Source: Gemmatimonadaceae bacterium (lineage in GTDB: Bacteria > Gemmatimonadota > Gemmatimonadetes > Gemmatimonadales > Gemmatimonadaceae). From it: 63,240 bases of DNA. The stretch covers positions 1 through 63,240 of the forward strand of contig JAICNG010000007.1 in NCBI GenBank assembly GCA_025931335.1, given 5' to 3'. Both the position numbers and the translations under genes were made by a program. Positions 35,824 to 45,448 of the stretch are shown here, piece by piece. The notes below the pieces were generated by a model. It was given only the letters and a program-made list of their open reading frames with translations, did not search any database and was not told the DNA's origin. Every line of letters starts with the position of its first letter. Within the stretch, counting starts at the first letter, position 1.

Positions 35824-37734
35824 ATGTGGATGATACTCCCCCCGCTGGCCGCGGTGCTCGCCGCACCGCTCATCTGGTGGCTCGTCAGGCAGCGCCGGTC
35901 CAGCGCGCGTCGCGCGCTGGAGATGGTGCGCCTCGACAACAAGCTCCAGCGCGCGCGCGACGCCCTTCGCCAGAGCGAGGAGCGCTACGCGCTCGCCGCG
36001 CTGGTCGCCAACGACGGCCTGTGGGACTGGGACCTCGTGCGCGACCGATGTGATTTCTCCCCCCGCTGGCGCGCGATGCTGGGCCTCGAGCACACGCCGT
36101 TGCTGCCGCTCGCCCGCGAATGGCTCGATCGCGTGCACCCGGATGACGCCGCGCGCCTGCACGCCGAGATCGACGCGCACCTCGCCGGCACCTCGCCGCG
36201 GCTCGAAAGCGAGCACCGCCTCCGCCACGCCGACGGTTCCTGGCGGTGGGTGCTCGTCCGCGCGCTCGTCCTCCGCGACGGGCGTGCGCGCCCCTCACGG
36301 CTCGCCGGGTCGATGACCGATATCAGCGCTCGAAAGAGCGCCGAGGACGATCTGCGACGCGCCGCGATGCATGACGAGCTCACCGGGCTCGTCAACCGCG
36401 CGTACTTCCTCGATTCCCTCGACCGCGCCGTGGCCCGCGTCCAGCGGCGGCCCGACAAGACGATCGCGCTGCTCTTCCTGGACCTCGATCGGTTCAAGCA
36501 GATCAACGACAGCCTGGGACACCTCGCCGGCGACCGCGTGCTGGCGGCGATTGCGCGGCGACTGCAATCGTGCGTGCGGCCCGGCGACGTTCTGGCGCGA
36601 CTCGGCGGGGACGAATTCGCGGTGCTGCTGGACGACCTGCGGGATTCCACCGATGCGACGCGGGTCGCCGAGCGCATGCAGGAGGCCCTGCACGCGCCGC
36701 TGCGAAACGGGCTCAGCGAAGTCGTGGTGACGGCAAGCATCGGCATCGCGTTCGGTGGCGCCGAGCTCGAGGGGCACGAGGAGCTCCTTCGCGATGCCGA
36801 TCTCGCGATGTACCGCGCGAAGGCGAGCGGAAAGGCGCGATTCGAGATCTTCGACAAGGACTCGCGCGCGACCGAACGTGCCCGGCACGAGCTGGAGCAC
36901 GATCTGCGGCGCGCCCTCGAGCGCGGGGAGCTTCGCGTGTACTATCAGCCGATCGTCGACGCGACGACGGGACGAATCGTCGCCTTCGAGGCGCTGGCTC
37001 GTTGGGCACATCCGCAGCGCGGCCTGCTCAACGCCGCGTCCTTCATCCCGTTGGCCGAGGAGAGCGGCGCGATCTCGGCCCTCGGGCGCTGGGTGCTTCG
37101 CGAAGCGCTCGCCCAGATCCACGCCTGGCAGCGCGACTATCCCGCCGATCCGCCGGTGAGCGTCAGCGTCAACCTGTCGCCGCGCGAAGTGCTGCAGCCC
37201 CGGCTCCCGTCGAACGTGGCGGACGCGCTGCGGGAGGCCGGGGTTTCGCCTCAGTCTCTGGCGCTCGAGATCACCGAGAGCCTGTTCATCGACACCGGCG
37301 ATGCCACCCTCGCCACGTTACGGGAGCTGGCCGCGCTCGGCGTTCGCCTGCACCTCGACGATTTCGGCACCGGGTACTCGTCGCTCAGCTACCTGCATCG
37401 CTTCCCGATCTCGGCCGTGAAGATCGATCGGTACTTCATCGCCCGTCTCGACGCGGCGGAGTGCGAGGAGATCGTGCGGTCGGTGGTGGAGCTGTCGAAG
37501 CGGCTGGGGATGGACACGATCGCCGAGGGCGCCGAATCGGAGGTGCAGGGAGATCGGCTGCGCGAAATCGGGTGCCGCTTCCTCCAGGGCTATGCCTGCG
37601 CCCGTCCCGTCCCGCCGCGCGACGCGGAGCTTCTGCTGGCCCGCCAGCACGGCATGGCCGACCGCGCATCGGCGGCCACACCCTCCCACGCCTTCACGCC
37701 GCACAGCGACATTCACCCCTCGCTCGGCGCCTGA
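35824..37734 (+). CDS. PAS-GGDEF-EAL c-di-GMP turnover protein
   Basis: A 636-aa protein with an N-terminal membrane helix (MILPPLAAVLAAPLIWWLV), a PAS/PAC domain (about 55-175), a GGDEF domain and an EAL domain. The cyclase motif GGDEF is intact at residues 261-265, and an RxxD inhibitory site (RPGD, 252-255) lies five residues before it. The EAL motif is at 389-391 (FEALARW), and DDFGTGYSSLSYL and KIDRYFI follow. Both synthesis and hydrolysis of c-di-GMP are therefore possible. ATG 35824 follows GGGGAGG; a GTG one codon upstream is an alternative. The stop overlaps the convergent hypothetical gene by 22 bp. Confidence 0.94.
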   Translation: MWMILPPLAAVLAAPLIWWLVRQRRSSARRALEMVRLDNKLQRARDALRQSEERYALAALVANDGLWDWDLVRDRCDFSPRWRAMLGLEHTPLLPLAREWLDRVHPDDAARLHAEIDAHLAGTSPRLESEHRLRHADGSWRWVLVRALVLRDGRARPSRLAGSMTDISARKSAEDDLRRAAMHDELTGLVNRAYFLDSLDRAVARVQRRPDKTIALLFLDLDRFKQINDSLGHLAGDRVLAAIARRLQSCVRPGDVLARLGGDEFAVLLDDLRDSTDATRVAERMQEALHAPLRNGLSEVVVTASIGIAFGGAELEGHEELLRDADLAMYRAKASGKARFEIFDKDSRATERARHELEHDLRRALERGELRVYYQPIVDATTGRIVAFEALARWAHPQRGLLNAASFIPLAEESGAISALGRWVLREALAQIHAWQRDYPADPPVSVSVNLSPREVLQPRLPSNVADALREAGVSPQSLALEITESLFIDTGDATLATLRELAALGVRLHLDDFGTGYSSLSYLHRFPISAVKIDRYFIARLDAAECEEIVRSVVELSKRLGMDTIAEGAESEVQGDRLREIGCRFLQGYACARPVPPRDAELLLARQHGMADRASAATPSHAFTPHSDIHPSLGA

Positions 37735-38033
37735 CGAGGCGCGGTCGTCCGGATGTCGACGGTGCGTCCATCGCCGGCGATCGACGTGGTGGCCACTCGT
37801 CCGACTTCCATCGCTCGCAACGCCGGGGCCTCGAGGAACCAATGCTCGTGCGCCTCGGGCCGACACGTGCAGGGCATCGAGGCGACGGTCCCCCGGTCGG
37901 CGACGCCGTCGACGAGCACGTCGACCGACGTGCCCAAGGTGAGCAGTCGCGCGGCCGTGCCGGCCGAGATTTCGTGCTTGCCGTCGCGCGCGGTCTTCCG
38001 CGACACCGGCCGCCGCTCGAGGACCTCACTCAT
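37713..38033 (-). CDS. Hypothetical protein (106 aa)
   Basis: A soluble 106-aa product from ATG 38033, which overlaps the DUF72 gene stop (ATGA), so it is probably translated with it. It carries HEISAGTAARLLTLGTSVDV, SMPCTCRPEAHEHWFLEAP and VDIRTTAPRQAPSEG. CxC and several His residues could bind metal, but the pattern is not a known motif. The 3' end overlaps the GGDEF-EAL gene on the other strand. I do not recognise the family. Confidence 0.6.
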   Translation of the reverse strand: MSEVLERRPVSRKTARDGKHEISAGTAARLLTLGTSVDVLVDGVADRGTVASMPCTCRPEAHEHWFLEAPALRAMEVGRVATTSIAGDGRTVDIRTTAPRQAPSEG

Positions 38034-39058
38034 CGCTCCCCCGTGCTGCGCTCCCGCGCCGCGGCGAGCAGAGCCGAAAACTCGATCGCGTTCGTCGGGG
38101 CGTAGTTCCCATAACAGTTGTTGAAGATGACGTGAGTCTCCGGCGCCTGCACCGAGACGTCGAGCACCGGCTGCACCCACTCGGCGAGCTCACCCTCATC
38201 GTACAGGTAGCGGTAGCGCTCCGAGGTAACCTCGTTGCGCTGCTCCCAGGTGTCTTCGCGTCGGCCGTGCAATCGGACGACCGCCAGCGAGCGCGATGTC
38301 ACGCGCGGCGTCGCGGGAAGACTGCTTTTCATCCCGGGCGGCGCGTCGACGATCACCATTGGGATGTCGTGCTCGGTGAGAAACTCGGGCGTCCGCTGCG
38401 CCATGCGGCCGCTCAGCCACGACCGGTGCCGGAACTCCACCGCCATCGGCAGCCCGGCGAGCCGCTCGCGCGCGGCCACGAGCGCATCGGTGCTGGCGCG
38501 CGACGGGACGAACCAGGGTGGGTACTGGAACAGCACGACGCCCAGCTTCCCGCTCGAGTGGAGTGGCTCGAGGGCCTCGCGAAACACGCCCCAGACCTCA
38601 TCGAGAACATCGGGCGGAAGGTCCTTCGCGTAAACCCGCGGCGCGCTCGCCTGCTCGGACGGCAGCGCGTCGCGAAGCGCCTTCGGTAACCGCCTGGTCT
38701 CCGTGGGGTGATCGGTCATGAGCGCATGCGCCTTCACGTCGAACACGAAATCGTCAGGCGTTCGCTCCACCCACAGCTCGGCCATCTGCCGCGCCGGAAG
38801 CGCGTAGTACGTGGAATCGACCTCGGCGAGCGAGAACCGCGACGCGTAATACCGGAGCCTGTCCTCCGCGCTCGAGACGCCCGGAGGGTAGAACACCCCC
38901 GGCTTCACGAGCGTCGGCTCGGTCCACGCCGAGATGCCCACGCGAATGCGGTGAGCCCTCGTGCGGAGTTGCGCCCGCGGAGGGGGCTCCACGTGTTGGA
39001 GCCGCAGCGCCGCGCGAGCCGGCCCCGGATCGTGGATGGCGTCCGGTGACACTGTCAT
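38030..39058 (-). CDS. DUF72 domain-containing protein
   Basis: A 342-aa protein of the DUF72 (YecE-like) TIM-barrel family. It starts at ATG 39058; the recognisable domain begins at RIRVGISAWTEP. Further signatures are FSLAEVDSTYYALP, FDVKAHALMTDH, VVLFQYPPWF, MAVEFRHRSW and VIFNNCYGNYAPTNA, which is the conserved C-terminus. The open frame continues far upstream (to 40711), but that part is antisense to the FAD-Rieske gene. Function is unproven; family members are broadly conserved. Confidence 0.9.
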   Translation of the reverse strand: MTVSPDAIHDPGPARAALRLQHVEPPPRAQLRTRAHRIRVGISAWTEPTLVKPGVFYPPGVSSAEDRLRYYASRFSLAEVDSTYYALPARQMAELWVERTPDDFVFDVKAHALMTDHPTETRRLPKALRDALPSEQASAPRVYAKDLPPDVLDEVWGVFREALEPLHSSGKLGVVLFQYPPWFVPSRASTDALVAARERLAGLPMAVEFRHRSWLSGRMAQRTPEFLTEHDIPMVIVDAPPGMKSSLPATPRVTSRSLAVVRLHGRREDTWEQRNEVTSERYRYLYDEGELAEWVQPVLDVSVQAPETHVIFNNCYGNYAPTNAIEFSALLAAARERSTGER

Positions 39059-39154
39059 CCTCGGACGCGGCGGCTGGCATACGCCATGCCGATCCTCTCG
39101 GGGAACGGCGCTTCGGCGCGCGCGGAGCGGGACATCAAACCGGGGGACGCGAAC

Positions 39155-40762
39155 ATGCGAAGCGATTCGGGAAGAACCGTGTCGGTATGGATGGACAGCA
39201 CCAAAATGCCGACCTTCGCGCCCCTCGAGGAAGACCTGTCGTGCGACGTGTGCATCGTGGGGGCGGGAATCGTCGGGCTCACCACCGCCTACCACCTGGT
39301 TCGGGGTGGGGCGGACGTCGTGATTCTCGATGATGGCCCGGTGTGTGGTGGAGAGACATCGCGAACCACCGCGCACCTCACCGCCGTGCTCGACGATCGC
39401 TTTCAGTGGCTCGAGCACGTCCACGGTGAAGCGAAGGTGCGTGAGAGCACGGCGAGCCATCTGTCCGCGATCAACCGCATCGAGTCGATCGTCCGCGAGG
39501 AGGGCATCGCGTGCGAGTTCGAGCGCGTGCCCGGATATCTCCTCCTCGGCAAGAGTGACGCGCCCGACTTTCTCGATCGCGAGCTCGAGGCGGCGAAGCG
39601 CGCCGGCCTGAGCGACGCCCGAAAGCTGGCGCGCATCCCCGACCTGGCGTGGGACAGCGGCCCGTGTCTGGAGTTTCCGCTCCAGGCGCAGTTTCACCCG
39701 CTCAAATACCTCGCAGGCGTCACGCGCGCGATCGTGCGCGGCGGGGGACGGATCTTCACCGGGACCCACGTGGATTCCATCGAGGGACGGCCGCGCCGGC
39801 CGCAGGTGAAGACGCGCGACAAGAACGTCGTGACCGCGAACGCCGTCATCGTCGCGACGAACTCTCCGATCAGCGACTACGTGGTCACCCACGTGAAAAT
39901 GGCCCCGTACCGCACGTACGTGATCGGCGCGCTCATTCCACGAGGGGCGGTGCCACCCTCGCTGGTGTGGGACACCGACGACCCCTACATCTACGTCCGC
40001 ACGACGCCGCTCGATGATTCGCACGACGTGCTCATCGTCGGCGGCGAGGATCACAAGACGGGGCAGAAGGACGACGCCCCCGACCGGTTTCGTCGGCTGG
40101 AGGAGTGGACCCGCCGGCGCTATCCCATGGTGCGGTCCATTGCGTACGAGTGGTCGGGCCAGGTGATGGAGCCCGCCGACGGGTTCGCGATGATCGGGCC
40201 GAACCCGGACGGTGCGGAGAACGTCTACCTCGCGACCGCCGACTCGGGACAGGGGATGACGCACGGGACGATCGCGGGGATGCTGCTCGCCGATCTCGCG
40301 GTGGGGAAATCGAATCCGTGGGCCGAGCTCTACGATCCCAGGCGCAAGTCGCTCGGCGCGATCAAGGAGATGGTGCGCGAGAACCTCAACGTCGCGGTGC
40401 AGTACGGCGACTGGATGACGCCGGGAGAGTCGTCGTTCGACGACATTCCGCGCGGCGAGGGTCGGCTCGTTCGCATGGGGGCGCACAAGGTCGCGGCCTA
40501 TCGGGACGACAAAGGGCTGCTGCACCTGCGCGATGCGACGTGCACCCATCTGCGGTGCATCGTGGACTGGAACTCGACCGAAAGGAGCTGGGATTGCCCA
40601 TGCCACGGGTCGCGCTTCGATCCCGAAGGCCGCGTCCTCAACGGCCCCGCGCTGGCCGACCTTGCACCGGTGAATGCCGAAGTCGCCGATCGCGCGGGAA
40701 CCGAGGTGCACGCCGCGGATGTGAAGGGGCGCTCACGAGAGCGCACGCAAGAGAAGCGCTAG
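39155..40762 (+). CDS. FAD-dependent oxidoreductase with C-terminal Rieske domain
   Basis: A 535-aa protein with a DAO-type FAD domain and a Rieske [2Fe-2S] domain. The dinucleotide motif is CDVCIVGAGIVGLTTAYHLV near residues 30-50. The C-terminal ligand set is CTHLRC and CPCHGSRFD (C-x-H ... C-x2-H), with both pairs intact. ATG 39155 is preceded by GGGGGA; an upstream in-frame ATG at 39086 would add 23 residues. The family resembles glycine/betaine-type oxidoreductases. The stop shares CTAG with the stop of the convergent TPR gene. Substrate unknown. Confidence 0.88.
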   Translation: MRSDSGRTVSVWMDSTKMPTFAPLEEDLSCDVCIVGAGIVGLTTAYHLVRGGADVVILDDGPVCGGETSRTTAHLTAVLDDRFQWLEHVHGEAKVRESTASHLSAINRIESIVREEGIACEFERVPGYLLLGKSDAPDFLDRELEAAKRAGLSDARKLARIPDLAWDSGPCLEFPLQAQFHPLKYLAGVTRAIVRGGGRIFTGTHVDSIEGRPRRPQVKTRDKNVVTANAVIVATNSPISDYVVTHVKMAPYRTYVIGALIPRGAVPPSLVWDTDDPYIYVRTTPLDDSHDVLIVGGEDHKTGQKDDAPDRFRRLEEWTRRRYPMVRSIAYEWSGQVMEPADGFAMIGPNPDGAENVYLATADSGQGMTHGTIAGMLLADLAVGKSNPWAELYDPRRKSLGAIKEMVRENLNVAVQYGDWMTPGESSFDDIPRGEGRLVRMGAHKVAAYRDDKGLLHLRDATCTHLRCIVDWNSTERSWDCPCHGSRFDPEGRVLNGPALADLAPVNAEVADRAGTEVHAADVKGRSRERTQEKR

Positions 40763-41442
40763 TTGCGAGGCGCGCCCGTGGCGGTGACTGGCTTGCGAGC
40801 GGTGAGTGCGGAGACACTCTCGTTCCAGAGCAGTCGCTCCGGCCCGCGGGCATCGAAATACGCCGGGTCCGACTCGAGTGCCTGCGTCCACAGGAGGACG
40901 GCTTCGGCGTGCCGGCCCGCGCCGTGGGCGGCGCGCGCGCGCCGGCCCAGCGTGACCGATGGCAGCTCGTCGTGGCGCGGGGTTTCCGAGAGTGCGGCTA
41001 TTGCTTCGCCGGGGCGACCGAGCTCGGTGAGGGTCGACACGACGGCCAGGCGCGATTGCGAGTGGCCAGGCTGGAGACGCAGCGCTTCGCGGTATGCCGC
41101 GAGCGCCTCTTCGTGCCGTCCGCGCGCCGAGAGTGCGCAGCCGAGATCGTAGCGCGCAGAGGCGTCGCGGGGACGTGACGCGACGACGCGCCGGAACTCG
41201 CGCTCGGCATCCGCGTGGCGGTTCAGGCTCATGAAGGCCAAGCCGAGTCCGCGGCGTGCCTCGTGAGAGTCGGGCCGCAGTCGCAGGGCATCCTCGTAGC
41301 TCTTCGCCGCGTCGGCCGGACGACCGCGGCGCATGAGCGTGTTCCCGATGTCGCGATACACGTCCGCGCTCGCGGATTGACCACGGGCAGGTGACGCCGC
41401 GCACAACAGTGCGAGCACGAAGGCAGGGAGGTATGGCTTCAT
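40759..41442 (-). CDS. Exported TPR-repeat protein
   Basis: A 227-aa protein with a cleavable signal peptide (LPAFVLALLCAASPARGQSA) and about five TPR units. Visible repeat segments are AAKSYEDALRLRPDSHEARR, DAEREFRRVVASRPRDASAR and EEALAAYREALRLQPGHSQS. It is probably a periplasmic protein-protein interaction module. Its stop overlaps the FAD-Rieske stop by 4 bp within CTAG. It is divergent from the GAF-PAS kinase gene across a 187-bp gap in which I see no clear promoter. Confidence 0.82.
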   Translation of the reverse strand: MKPYLPAFVLALLCAASPARGQSASADVYRDIGNTLMRRGRPADAAKSYEDALRLRPDSHEARRGLGLAFMSLNRHADAEREFRRVVASRPRDASARYDLGCALSARGRHEEALAAYREALRLQPGHSQSRLAVVSTLTELGRPGEAIAALSETPRHDELPSVTLGRRARAAHGAGRHAEAVLLWTQALESDPAYFDARGPERLLWNESVSALTARKPVTATGAPRN

Positions 41443-41629
41443 CCTCGAAAGACGATTCGGGCCGGCACGGCGTTGCGCCCTGTGGGGACCGAGCGGTTTA
41501 CTGCCCGGCGCTGCCCGGATACGTTCTGTGTACGGCGTGGCGACCTGGTTTTAACGTTGCGCCCGGGAGCAGCGTGTCGTCGTGTGATGGCGTGCATCGA
41601 CGAGCCGCCGCGCCACCCACCCGACGGCC

Positions 41630-44600
41630 ATGACCGAAGAGGCACGGCACGAGCCAGCGTTGACGGACCGCACCGGCGACGTCTCCCCCGGAGACGGGGC
41701 CGACTCGCTGTTGCGTCAGCTCCGCGCGGCCGGCGACCTCCAGCCCTTGCTGGGCGAGCTGCTCGCGGCACTGGCGGCACTCGAGGATGCGGACAAAGCG
41801 CTGCTCCTCCGCGTCGACGCCAGCGACACGCTCAGCCTCGTCGCGTCGGCGGGTCTCGCCCCGGAGCATGCGCGCCTCCTCGATCGGCTGCCCGCAAGCG
41901 CGCATCCCTGGTCCGATGCGCTTCGCACGCCGGTGGCGATTGGCGACGCCGAGATCGAAGCGGCGTTCACGCCGCAGCCGCTGGTGCGTGCGGCTGGGGT
42001 GCGCGGGCTGCACATCGTCCCGATCCTGTCGCCCGAAGGCGCATCGCTCGGAGTGATCGCCGCGTTGTTCAGGAGGCCGCTACAACTGTCCGCGCGCCAG
42101 GAACGGGTCGCGGCCCTGTATGCGCGTCAGGTCTCCTGGATCCTGACCAGCATCCGTCTGCGCGAGCAGGCGGCCGTCGTGATCGAGCAGGAGCGCGCAC
42201 GACTCGCCGAGGTGGAGCAGCGCGCCAGCTCCATCGCAATGCAGGCCGCGTCATCCGAAGCGCGCGTGGCCGAGCTGCAGCATCGCGGCGAGGCGCTCGA
42301 AGCACGGGCGCACGAGCTGGAGCGGCGTGGTGAGACCCTCGAGGCGCGCGTGCGCGATGTCGAGCATCGCGCAGCGAACGCCGAGCGCGGCGCCGCCCGC
42401 GTGCACAAGCTGCAGGAGCTCACTGCCGCGTTGTCGACCGCCCTGACCGCCGCCGACGTCGCCGCCATCATCGTCGACAAAGGCGTTGACGTGGCCGGCG
42501 CGTACGCGGGCTCGATGATGCTGCTCACGGCCGATGGGTCGCGGCTCGAGCGGGTGCGGGCGGTAGGGTACCCGGACGGCATGCTCGACCGCTGGACGCA
42601 CGTCCCCGTCGATGGGCCATTGCCGTTGAGCGAGGCCGTGCGAGAGCGCGCTCCGATCTTTCTCCCGACCGATCGGGCGTTGTCGGAGCGGTATCCGCAT
42701 CTCACGCCGGAGAGAGCGAAGACGGGCACGAAGGCAGTCGCGGCGGTGCCACTCGTCGTCGATGGGCGCCCCCTCGGCGCACTCGGCCTGAGCTTTCGGG
42801 AAGAGCAGGAATTCAGCGTCGAGGAGCGCGCGTTCGTGCAGAGTCTGGGTGCGAAGTGCGCGCTGGCCCTGGAGCGTGCGCGGCTCTACGACGAAGCGCA
42901 AAGCGCGCGACGACAGGCGCAGGAGGCTTTCGACGCGCTCGTCGGTGAGCGCGCTCGCCTGGACACTGTCGTCGAGCAGATGCCGGCCGGCCTCATCATT
43001 GCGGAGGCGCCGTCGGGCAAGCTCGTCCGTGGGAACGAACAGCTCGAGCACATACTCCGGCGCCCGTTCGTCGCATCACCGACCATCGCCGCGTACGCCG
43101 ACTGGCAGTTCGCGTCGCCGAGTGGAGTCGTTCTGCTGCCCGAGGAGTTCCCGATCGCGCGCTCGATTCTCCACGGGGAGCGCGTGGTCGCCGAGCCATT
43201 CCGTGTGACGCGCGGAGACGGGACGTCGGGCATCGTCACGATGAGCTCCACGCCGATCCTCGACCGTGACGGGCGCATTATCGCGGCCGTGGCCACGGTC
43301 TACGACGTTACCGAGCAACGGCGGTCGGAGGAATCGCTGCGCTTTCTCGCCGAGGCGAGCAGCATTCTCGCCGCATCGCTGGATTACGAGGACACGCTGC
43401 CGATCATCGCGAAGCTCGCCGTCCCCTTCCTGGCGGATGCGTGCATCATCGACGTGATCGGCGCGGACGGAGACGTGCGGCGCGTGGCCGCCGTGCACCG
43501 CGACGACTCACGCGCCGACGCGGTGCAGGCTGCCCTGCACACGGTGCCTGATCCCCTGGCGCTGCATCACCCGGTCGTGCGCTCGCTGCGAACCGGGATG
43601 TCGGATCTCTTCCCGGAGTACCCGCCGCCGGCCCGCGGACCACGGCCCCCCACGCCGCCGCGCACCTCGGCGGACTATCCGCGTGTGTCCGGCGAGCACC
43701 TCAGTGCGGATCCGTACGACTTCCTCGGGGCGCTGCGTCCCAAGTCGCTCATCGTCGTGCCGCTGTTCGCGCGCGGCCGAACCGGCGGTGCGATCACGCT
43801 GATCATCGAGAGCGACGACCGGCGGTACGGCACGAAGGACCTCTCACTCGCCGAGGAGTTCGCGCGCCGGGCCGGGCTCGCGGTGGATAACGCGCGCCTG
43901 TATCACGATGCCCAGGTCGCCAATCACGCCAAAGCGGATTTCCTCGGCGTGATGTCGCACGAGCTCCGGACTCCGCTCAACGCGATCATTGGCTACACCG
44001 AGCTCATGCTCATGGGCGTGCCGGCGGCGATTCCGGATTCGGCGCGCCAGCAAGTCGAGCGTGTGCGCAACGCGTCGCACCACCTGCTGCACCTCATCGA
44101 CGAAGTGCTGGCGTTCTCCCGGCTCGAAACCGGGCGCGAGGAGCTGCGCGCCGGCTCGGCGCAGCTCGCCGCGGTCGTCGCGGAAGCGGCGTCCGTCATC
44201 GCCCCCCTGGCGGCCGAGCGGCACCTCGAGTTGCGCATCGACGCTCCCACCGAGCCGGTGGCGCTCGAGACCGACGTCGGGAAGGTCCGCCACATTCTGC
44301 TCAACCTGTTGACGAACGCGGTGAAGTTCACCGATCACGGCGAGATCGTGCTGACGGCGCGCCTGGACAACGGCGACGTGACCTTCGAGGTGCGGGACAC
44401 CGGCGTTGGCATTCCGCCACAGCATCACGATCGCATCTTCGATCCCTTCTGGCAGGTGGAGAACAGGGCCTCGCGTCGGGTGGCCGGCACCGGGATCGGG
44501 CTGAGCGTCGCGCGACGCCTCGCGCGCCTGCTCGGCGGTGATGTCACCGTGTCGAGCAAGCCGGGTGAAGGGAGCACCTTCACGGCGCGCCTGCCGCGCC

Positions 44601-44656
44601 GGATGGGCGCCGCCCCCGCGGCCGAAGCAGCGACCACTGGCGCGCGCGAATCCTAA
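41630..44656 (+). CDS. GAF/PAS hybrid-architecture sensor histidine kinase
   Basis: A 1008-aa soluble kinase. The layout is GAF 1 (about 20-175), a long coiled coil (180-265, Glu/Arg/Ala heptads), GAF 2 (about 270-425), a PAS segment (about 440-565), GAF 3 (about 575-760), then HisKA with the phospho-acceptor in MSHELRTPLNAIIGY (about His777). The HATPase domain has NLLTNAVKF, DTGVGIPPQ and GTGIGLSVARRLARLLGG. No receiver domain is present. No response regulator is adjacent, so the partner is unknown. The start has only a weak ribosome-binding site. Confidence 0.93.
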   Translation: MTEEARHEPALTDRTGDVSPGDGADSLLRQLRAAGDLQPLLGELLAALAALEDADKALLLRVDASDTLSLVASAGLAPEHARLLDRLPASAHPWSDALRTPVAIGDAEIEAAFTPQPLVRAAGVRGLHIVPILSPEGASLGVIAALFRRPLQLSARQERVAALYARQVSWILTSIRLREQAAVVIEQERARLAEVEQRASSIAMQAASSEARVAELQHRGEALEARAHELERRGETLEARVRDVEHRAANAERGAARVHKLQELTAALSTALTAADVAAIIVDKGVDVAGAYAGSMMLLTADGSRLERVRAVGYPDGMLDRWTHVPVDGPLPLSEAVRERAPIFLPTDRALSERYPHLTPERAKTGTKAVAAVPLVVDGRPLGALGLSFREEQEFSVEERAFVQSLGAKCALALERARLYDEAQSARRQAQEAFDALVGERARLDTVVEQMPAGLIIAEAPSGKLVRGNEQLEHILRRPFVASPTIAAYADWQFASPSGVVLLPEEFPIARSILHGERVVAEPFRVTRGDGTSGIVTMSSTPILDRDGRIIAAVATVYDVTEQRRSEESLRFLAEASSILAASLDYEDTLPIIAKLAVPFLADACIIDVIGADGDVRRVAAVHRDDSRADAVQAALHTVPDPLALHHPVVRSLRTGMSDLFPEYPPPARGPRPPTPPRTSADYPRVSGEHLSADPYDFLGALRPKSLIVVPLFARGRTGGAITLIIESDDRRYGTKDLSLAEEFARRAGLAVDNARLYHDAQVANHAKADFLGVMSHELRTPLNAIIGYTELMLMGVPAAIPDSARQQVERVRNASHHLLHLIDEVLAFSRLETGREELRAGSAQLAAVVAEAASVIAPLAAERHLELRIDAPTEPVALETDVGKVRHILLNLLTNAVKFTDHGEIVLTARLDNGDVTFEVRDTGVGIPPQHHDRIFDPFWQVENRASRRVAGTGIGLSVARRLARLLGGDVTVSSKPGEGSTFTARLPRRMGAAPAAEAATTGARES

Positions 44657-44752
44657 CGACCGATTTACCGCCCCTTAATCGAGCCGCCATGAGGGCATCA
44701 TGTCGGCGATCTAGCATGGACGAGGGAATGCGACCCTCGCTCGGAGGTTTCC

Positions 44753-45445
44753 ATGCTCGGTCAGTTGCTGGAGTCATCTCCCGCGCGTGTGCGGCGGCTC
44801 CACAGCACGCTCGTGAGCGTGGTGGGCCACTTGCTGGTCCTGAGCGGCGCCATCGCGGCTGCGCGCCCGGTGTCCGATGCCGCTGAACCGGACACCGTGA
44901 TCGTCTGGCACCCGCCCGCGCCCCCGCTCCCGCTCCAGTGCAATCGGTGCGGATCGTCGGGGCGACCTGGCGCTTCCATGCGAGGGCAGGCAGAGGTGCC
45001 GAGGGGTCCCGCCCGGACGTTGACCCAGCTCGACCTCGAGATTCCCGGCAACGTGGAGCCGGTCGCGCCCGGCGTTGACATCTCAGCTCGAGAGTGGCAG
45101 CGCGGACTCGCCGCGGCGCGGAATGCCGAAGGAGAGGGGGAACCGAACATCGCGCGGGCGGGCGTCGACCGCGAAGTCGTGCCCTTGCCGACGAATCCGA
45201 CGCCGCGCTATCCCGCGACGTTGCGCTCGGCCGGTATCGAGGGGAGGGTGCTCGCGAGATTTGTCGTCGATACGACGGGCCGCGTGGTCATGAGCACTCT
45301 CGATATCGTCGCGGCCGACCACCCAGCGTTCGCCGAGGCTGTCATCGACGCGCTCCGACGTTCGCGTTTCACGCCGGCGGAGTCTCGGGGACAGAGGGTG
45401 GCGCAGCTCGTGTCGCAACCTTTCGTCTTCGAGGTGCGCGAGTAG
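44753..45445 (+). CDS. TonB C-terminal domain protein
   Basis: A 230-aa energy-transducer-type protein. A short cytosolic N-terminus leads to a hydrophobic helix (LVSVVGHLLVLSGAIAAAR), a proline-containing spacer (HPPAPPLPL), and the TonB C-terminal fold with PRYPATLRSAGIEGRVLARF and FTPAESRGQRVAQLVSQPF. GGAGG precedes ATG 44753 at 6 nt. Two cysteines (CNRC) after the helix are unusual. ExbB/ExbD are not nearby. It may couple to an outer-membrane receptor or be a TonB-like accessory. Confidence 0.85.
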   Translation: MLGQLLESSPARVRRLHSTLVSVVGHLLVLSGAIAAARPVSDAAEPDTVIVWHPPAPPLPLQCNRCGSSGRPGASMRGQAEVPRGPARTLTQLDLEIPGNVEPVAPGVDISAREWQRGLAAARNAEGEGEPNIARAGVDREVVPLPTNPTPRYPATLRSAGIEGRVLARFVVDTTGRVVMSTLDIVAADHPAFAEAVIDALRRSRFTPAESRGQRVAQLVSQPFVFEVRE

Positions 45446-45448
45446 CCG

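Noticed and set aside
38030..40711. 893-aa minus-strand ORF as a single protein
   Set aside because: Only the part after 39058 is a recognisable DUF72 protein; the upstream part is antisense to the FAD-Rieske gene.
41443..41629. Small RNA or riboswitch in the divergent TPR/kinase gap
   Set aside because: I saw no stable extended fold or conserved motif in these 187 bp.
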